Of a DNA stretch of 64,000 bases, positions 58,429 through 64,000 are shown piece by piece. Location of the stretch: positions 1,302,001 to 1,366,000 of the forward strand of contig NZ_QJKB01000001.1 of the NCBI RefSeq assembly GCF_003201815.1, in the 5' to 3' direction. Both the position numbers and the translations under genes were made by a program. The notes beneath the pieces are model-generated. The model was not told where the DNA came from, searched no databases, and saw nothing but the letters and a program-made list of their open reading frames with translations. Origin of the DNA: Undibacterium pigrum (GTDB lineage Bacteria > Pseudomonadota > Gammaproteobacteria > Burkholderiales > Burkholderiaceae_D). The stretch's first letter is position 1; each line of letters opens with the position of its first letter.

Positions 58429-59286
58429 GTGAGCACCACAAACGCTTTAACGCCAACCGATTTACCTCTGGTTGGTGCAGTCGACAGCACACCTGATGTT
58501 GTCGACGGTCTGGCTTTTGCCAGACTGTATGGCGAGCCGCTGTTCAAGCTGCCAAACGACCTCTACATCCCCCCCGATGCGCTGGAAGTATTTCTGGAAG
58601 CATTTGAAGGCCCGCTGGATTTGCTGTTGTACCTGATACGCAAGCAGAATTTCAATATCCTCGACATTCCCATGGCGCAAGTCACGCTGCAGTATTTGCA
58701 GTATGTCGATCAGATACGCAAGCACAATCTGGAACTGGCTGCTGAATATCTGCTGATGGCTGCCATGCTCATCGAGATCAAATCACGCATGCTGCTGCCC
58801 TCCAACAAGAGCACAGACAGTGAAGAAGCCGATGATCCGCGCGCAGAACTGGTACGCCGCCTGCTCGAGTACGAACAGATGAAGCTGGCTGCTTATGATC
58901 TCAATGCAGTACCACAACTGGGCCGTGATTTTTTGCATGCCCAGGTGTTCGTCGAACAAAACACCGTGCTGCACTGGCCGCATGTCGATATCGCTGACTT
59001 GCAGTCTGCCTGGGCAGATGTATTGAAGCGCGCGACTCTGGTGGCCCATCACAAGATCAGCCGCGAAGAACTGTCGGTGCGCGAACACATGACAGGGATT
59101 TTGCGCAAGCTGCAGTCATCCAAGTTTGTTGAATTCTCCGATCTGTTTGACGTCAGCCGTGGTGCGCCGGTGCTGGTCGTGAATTTTGTCGCCCTGCTTG
59201 AGCTGGCCAAAGAAACCCTGATAGAAATCACCCAGGCTGAAGCCTTTGCGCCTATTTATGTGCGCCTGGCATATTCACCAGCCTGA
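58429..59286 (+). CDS. scpA: Segregation and condensation protein A
   Basis: 285 residues from a GTG start. The kleisin core begins at about residue 55 (LEAFEGPLDLLLYLIRKQNFNILDIPMAQVT, within about 56-86), continues with YLLMAAMLIEIKSRMLLP, and ends in a winged-helix domain (VEFSDLFDV...ALLELAKETLIEITQ). It bridges SMC heads with ScpB in chromosome compaction. Here scpB is not adjacent. The N-terminal 50 residues are an extension typical of this order. Confidence 0.95.
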   Translation: MSTTNALTPTDLPLVGAVDSTPDVVDGLAFARLYGEPLFKLPNDLYIPPDALEVFLEAFEGPLDLLLYLIRKQNFNILDIPMAQVTLQYLQYVDQIRKHNLELAAEYLLMAAMLIEIKSRMLLPSNKSTDSEEADDPRAELVRRLLEYEQMKLAAYDLNAVPQLGRDFLHAQVFVEQNTVLHWPHVDIADLQSAWADVLKRATLVAHHKISREELSVREHMTGILRKLQSSKFVEFSDLFDVSRGAPVLVVNFVALLELAKETLIEITQAEAFAPIYVRLAYSPA

Positions 59287-59298
59287 TGGCAAGAATAA

Positions 59299-60164
<866 letters not shown>

Positions 60165-60165
<1 letters not shown>

Positions 60166-61064
60166 TGCGTCGCTTTCAATTGCTAACAGGCAGCCTTGCA
60201 TTTGCAGCCTGCCTGACAGGGAGTCTCGCATCAAGCAATTCGCATGCTGCCATCACGGTACTGGATGATGCGCAACGCCCTGTCACGATAGACAAGCCAG
60301 CGCAACGCATCGTCAGCCTGGCGCCACATATTACCGAGATGCTGTTCGAGGCTGGCGCGGCAAATAACATCATCGCCGTGACTGATTACAGCGACTATCC
60401 AGAAGCTGCGAAAAAACTGCCATCGATAGGCAATATTTTTGCACTGGACCTGGAACGCCTGCTGTCTCTCAAACCTGATCTGGTCATCGTCTGGGGTACG
60501 GGCAATGCAAAAATCCTGGCCAATAAATTGCGCAGCAACCACATCACTGTCTTTGAAAGTGAGCCTCATAATTTTGAAATGGTGGCAACTTCGATAGAAA
60601 GACTGGCGACACTGGCTGGCACAGACAGTACCGGTAAAGCCAATGCACGAAAGTTCAGGCAGCGTCTCGACAATCTGCGCAAGACTTATCAATTGCCAGC
60701 AGGGGCAGCACCTGTCAGCGTGTATTATCAAATGATACGCAGGCCATTGATGACGATCAATGACACGCACATGGTGTCCGACTCCATACGTCTGTGCGGC
60801 GGCAAAAATGTATTTGGCCAGCTCAAGGAGTTGAGCTCCACCATCACCAATGAAGCCGTGCTGGCGGCCAACCCGGACGTCATACTTGGCAGCGGTGAAA
60901 ATACCGACGGCATGCTGGACTGGAAGCAATACCCCATACTGACAGCAGTAAAGAAAAACAATTTCTATGCAGTCAAAGGTGACTGGTTAAATCGTGCGGG
61001 GCCGCGCATACTCGATGGTACCGAAGCTCTATGCAAGCACTTGGCCACAGCAAGAAGCAAATAG
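60165..61064 (+). CDS. BtuF-like periplasmic substrate-binding protein
   Basis: 299 residues from ATG at 60165, overlapping the panC stop by one base (TGATG). A signal peptide (about 1-28) precedes a class III binding-protein fold: RIVSLAPHITEMLFEAGA, VTDYSDYPEAAKKLPSIGN, LSLKPDLVIVWG, and the C-terminal lobe ANPDVILG. Such proteins bind vitamin B12 or ferric siderophores for an ABC importer. The importer genes are not in this window. Cobalamin is the usual annotation, but the ligand is not proven. Confidence 0.88.
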
Positions 61065-61146
61065 GCACTGGCAGCAAACAATTTCTTTTCAAGCGATAAT
61101 GTTTGCCTTGCTTGCTGCCGCAAGCCTTACAGATTGATTGCTACTC

Positions 61147-62043
61147 ATGCGCCAAGGTATTTTGTTTGCAGGCTCCGCGTATTTCCTCTGGGGCCTGTTC
61201 CCCATCTATTTCAAGACCCTGCACGACGTCCCTGCGCTGGAAATCCTGCTGAACCGCATGCTGTGGTCGCTGCTTTTCCTGCTTGGTGTACTGACCTGGC
61301 GCAAGCAGTGGGCATGGGTCAGTACAGCAATCAGGCAACCAAAACTGATAGGCGGCTTTGCACTTAGCGCAGTACTTTTATCGGCCAACTGGTTCGTCTA
61401 TATCTGGGCCGTCAATCATGGTCACATCGTTGATGCCAGCCTTGGCTACTTCATCACGCCCCTTGTGAATATCCTTATAGGCTCAGTCTTGCTGCGTGAA
61501 AAACTGCGCCCTGGTCAATGGCTGTCAGTGGCATTGGCTGCTGTCGGCGTCGCCTGGCTGACCATACAGACAGGTCACCTGCCATGGATAGGCCTGGTGC
61601 TGGCAACGACCTTTGGCACCTATGGCTTGCTGCGCAAGACTTCTGCCCTCGGTGCGCTGGAAGGCCTGTCACTGGAAACCGCCCTGCTCTTTCCATTTGC
61701 CTTTGGCTGGCTATGCTGGATGACTGTCCAAGGTCAAAACAGCTTCATCGCCAGCACTGTGGATATCAAGATGCTACTGCTCATCAGCGGCCCGATTACT
61801 GCTATCCCCTTGTTACTGTTTGCTGCAGGCGCAAGGCGCATACCAATGACCACACTCGGATTGCTGCAATACATTTCACCACTGGTGCAATTATTGCTGG
61901 GCGTCTGGCTGTATCACGAACCTTTTGACTCCAACAAACTGGCAGGCTTTATCGCCATCTGGGCTGCGCTGGTCGTCTATTCAGCTGAGGGTTTGTGGCG
62001 CAATTTCCGCACTGTCAAAATGGAAGTAAAACCAGGCAACTAA
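61147..62043 (+). CDS. rarD: EamA-family transporter RarD
   Basis: 298 residues from ATG at 61147. Ten transmembrane helices in two EamA halves; the start MRQGILFAGSAYFLWGLFPIYF and LNRMLWSLLFLLG match RarD, and GPITAIPLLLFAAGARRIPM with LGLLQYISP are family hallmarks. Named after chloramphenicol sensitivity in Pseudomonas; real substrates unknown. The frame also has a TTG three codons earlier. It is 82 bases past the binding-protein gene. Confidence 0.93.
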   Translation: MRQGILFAGSAYFLWGLFPIYFKTLHDVPALEILLNRMLWSLLFLLGVLTWRKQWAWVSTAIRQPKLIGGFALSAVLLSANWFVYIWAVNHGHIVDASLGYFITPLVNILIGSVLLREKLRPGQWLSVALAAVGVAWLTIQTGHLPWIGLVLATTFGTYGLLRKTSALGALEGLSLETALLFPFAFGWLCWMTVQGQNSFIASTVDIKMLLLISGPITAIPLLLFAAGARRIPMTTLGLLQYISPLVQLLLGVWLYHEPFDSNKLAGFIAIWAALVVYSAEGLWRNFRTVKMEVKPGN

Positions 62044-62098
62044 GCGCCAATTGCCGCAAAAAGCTCATATAAATGGTTTCGTGTTAAACTGCCGCCTA

Positions 62099-62178
62099 CG
62101 CTAGGGGTCCTGGAAATAGTATTTCCGGGTGAGAGAGTCCCTTCTACCTGATCTGGATAATGCCAGCGAAGGGAAGCG
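62099..62178 (+). promoter_or_regulatory. TPP riboswitch (THI element)
   Basis: The aptamer contains TAGGGGTCC, then GGGTGAGAGAGTCCC and the hallmark ACCTGATCTGGATAATGCCA followed by GCGAAGGGAAGC. Flanking CGCT and AGCG close the P1 stem. It lies 82 bases before the TonB-dependent receptor start. Downstream CTCCTCCT could pair with purine-rich ribosome-site sequence, pointing to translational control; no clear intrinsic terminator follows. Thiamine pyrophosphate binding should switch the receptor off. Confidence 0.93.
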
Positions 62179-62259
62179 CAAAGTCCCGGCTCCTCCTGCT
62201 TCTTTGTTTGCTCCCGCGCTGTCATCCACAACGCATTAAAAGCAAACCAAGAGCACATC

Positions 62260-64000
62260 ATGTCTGACTTTACTGTACGTCCCCACTTTTTACGTCCCAC
62301 CGTCATCGCTTTCTCGATTGCCCAGGCTTGCCTGCTGCTGTCATCTGCGCATGCCCAGAACACACCAGGCAATGATAAATCGCTGCCAGAAGTCACCATT
62401 ACCGGCAGCAAAGGCTCTGAAACCAAAGTCGAACGCAGCAAGGTCACTGGTTTTATTGATGCAGCCTTGCTGGATACGCCCAGCTCGGTCAATGCCTTCA
62501 GCACGGCACAAATGCAAGACTTGCGCATACGCCAGACTACGGATGCAATGAAGTTTGATGCCAGCGTCAATGATGCGTATAACGCCATTGGTTATGCCGA
62601 ACAATTCTCGATACGCGGCTTTGCCCTGGATAATTCCAGCAGTTATCGCAAAGACGGTTTTGCCATACCAGGTGACGCCTCCATCCCGCTGGAAAACAAG
62701 GAACGCATAGAAATACTCAAAGGTATCGCTGGCTTCCAGGCGGGTTTTGGAACACCAGGCGGCATCATCAATTATGTGACCAAACGCCCCGCCAGCCATA
62801 CAGTTCGCTCTGCCACATTTGAAATCAGTGAGCGTGGCACTGTGTATGGCGCAGCGGATATCAGTGACAATTCCAGCGACAAGCAATTTGGCTTCCGCAT
62901 CAATGCAGCGGGTGAACGACTGCGCTCTTATGTCAAAGGTGCGGATGGCAATCGTCAGTTTGTGTCTGCAGCATTTGACTGGCGCATCACACCACAAGCC
63001 CTGTTGCAAATCGATGCTGACTACCAGCACAAATCGCAATTGTCCGTACCCGGCTTTCAATTATTCAATGGCACGGATTTGCCACGTGGTGTTGCTCCTG
63101 ACCTGATGCTGAATGCCCAGCCCTGGGCAAGACCGGTAGATACCCGCAACAGCAATTTAGGCCTGCGTTTTGAGTATCAGCTCAATGCTGACTGGCGCGC
63201 CAGTGTCTCTGCCAATAAACATGAATTCAAACGTGACGACTACACAGCCTTCCCATATGGCTGTGGCGCGGCCAACCTGTATCCAGGTTATTGCGCGAAT
63301 GGCGACTATGATGTGTATGACTACCAAAGCGTGAATGAATCCAAATCACTGTGGGGCACACAAGCCCTGCTGAATGGTAAATTCAATGCCGGTGGCATGC
63401 AGCACGAGCTGGCCGTGGGGCTCAGTAACTCGCAGCGCAAGGATTATTTTGGCGACTACATCTACGACTATGCAGGCAGCAGCAATTTGTTCCGCCCCGT
63501 CAGCGTCGCACCATCGGCAAATAAAACCGGCCCGGTTTTCTTGCGCCGCACTGACAAGGAATGGTCGGCATTTGTACAAGACATCATCAGTCTGCAAGAT
63601 AACTTGAAATTGCATCTGGGCTTGCGTCATTTGAACATCTCGCGCACTCAGTTTAATAATCCTGGCTATGACCAGAACAAGCTACTGTCAACGGCAGCGC
63701 TGGTATTCAAACCCACGCAACAAGTGTCGGTCTACGGCAGTTTTGCGCAAGGCCTGGAACATGGTGGCATAGCCCCTTTTGGCACCAGCAATGAAAACAA
63801 AATGCTGAATCCTGGCAAATCCACGCAAATTGAATTTGGCGTGAAAGCAGACGTACTGCGTGACCTGAGTCTGTCCGCAGCCATCTTCCGCATCAAGAAA
63901 CCGCTGGAATATACCAATAGCAGCAATACCTATGTCAGCAATGGTGAAGCACTGCACACAGGCCTGGAGCTCTCTGCCCAAGGCAAGCTGACATCGCAAC
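62260..64000 (+). CDS. TonB-dependent outer-membrane receptor, probable thiamine uptake, partial
   Basis: The first 580 codons are present; the gene runs past the right edge. A signal peptide (about 1-36, ending SSAHAQ) is followed by a TonB box-like LPEVTITG, a plug domain (TTDAMKFDASVND..., FSIRGFALDNSSSYRKDGF; IEILKGIAGFQAGFGTPGGIINYV is within about 148-171) and barrel strands. It resembles siderophore-type receptors, but the TPP riboswitch directly upstream argues for thiamine or a precursor as the cargo. Ligand assignment is inference. Confidence 0.9.
   Translation, partial: MSDFTVRPHFLRPTVIAFSIAQACLLLSSAHAQNTPGNDKSLPEVTITGSKGSETKVERSKVTGFIDAALLDTPSSVNAFSTAQMQDLRIRQTTDAMKFDASVNDAYNAIGYAEQFSIRGFALDNSSSYRKDGFAIPGDASIPLENKERIEILKGIAGFQAGFGTPGGIINYVTKRPASHTVRSATFEISERGTVYGAADISDNSSDKQFGFRINAAGERLRSYVKGADGNRQFVSAAFDWRITPQALLQIDADYQHKSQLSVPGFQLFNGTDLPRGVAPDLMLNAQPWARPVDTRNSNLGLRFEYQLNADWRASVSANKHEFKRDDYTAFPYGCGAANLYPGYCANGDYDVYDYQSVNESKSLWGTQALLNGKFNAGGMQHELAVGLSNSQRKDYFGDYIYDYAGSSNLFRPVSVAPSANKTGPVFLRRTDKEWSAFVQDIISLQDNLKLHLGLRHLNISRTQFNNPGYDQNKLLSTAALVFKPTQQVSVYGSFAQGLEHGGIAPFGTSNENKMLNPGKSTQIEFGVKADVLRDLSLSAAIFRIKKPLEYTNSSNTYVSNGEALHTGLELSAQGKLTSQ

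Overview
The window reads as a stretch of chromosome from a betaproteobacterium of the order Burkholderiales, most likely an Oxalobacteraceae member such as Undibacterium. This is inferred from gene order (thrS-infC-rpmI-rplT-pheST-ihfA-merR; tpiA-secG-tRNA-Leu-nuoA-N-DUF2818; ilvB-ilvN-ilvC-pssA-leuA; DUF3460-scpA-panC), from betaproteobacterial families (DUF2818, DUF3460, DUF3619, DUF3106) and from moderate G+C. It is almost all core genome. I saw no insertion sequence, prophage, integrase, CRISPR array or rRNA.

Layout. 1-3.6 kb: a TetR-controlled tripartite RND efflux operon on the minus strand, with a perfect 20-bp palindrome as probable operator, then a chemoreceptor gene. 5.8-13.9 kb: the translation block merR-ihfA-pheT-pheS-rplT-rpmI-infC-thrS and tRNA-Val(GAC), rich in cis-regulatory structure. 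14-18.6 kb: a zinc CDF exporter, relA, ridA and a hydrolase. 18.8-25.8 kb: ketone-body and acyl-CoA metabolism (bdhA, scoAB, a PAS-LuxR regulator, thioesterase, SDR, ETF-ubiquinone oxidoreductase). 26-41.7 kb: the complete 14-gene respiratory complex I operon nuoA-N, followed by DUF2818 and Nudix genes. 41.8-47.1 kb: tRNA-Leu(GAG), secG, tpiA, a quinone oxidoreductase, pnp and rpsO. 47.2-53.8 kb: branched-chain amino acid synthesis (leuA, ilvC, ilvN, ilvB) with pssA. 54.4-57.9 kb: an ECF-like sigma factor, DUF3619, DUF3106, RDD, TetR and LOG. 58.2-64 kb: DUF3460, scpA, panC, a BtuF-like binding protein, rarD and a TPP-riboswitch-controlled TonB-dependent receptor cut by the window end.

The least ordinary signals are between genes. 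Two short ORFs look like attenuator leader peptides: a 14-codon Thr-rich ORF followed by an intrinsic terminator upstream of thrS, and a 32-codon Leu-rich ORF upstream of leuA whose promoter would start transcription at or next to its own AUG. The 3' end of ilvC with its terminator exists as two extra tandem 147/148-bp copies behind the gene. infC appears to start at ATA. Two intergenic palindromes of 119 and 155 bp share a core and look like one dispersed repeat family. Two conserved proteins carry unusual insertions: a His-rich loop in NuoL and about 55 extra residues in DUF2818.
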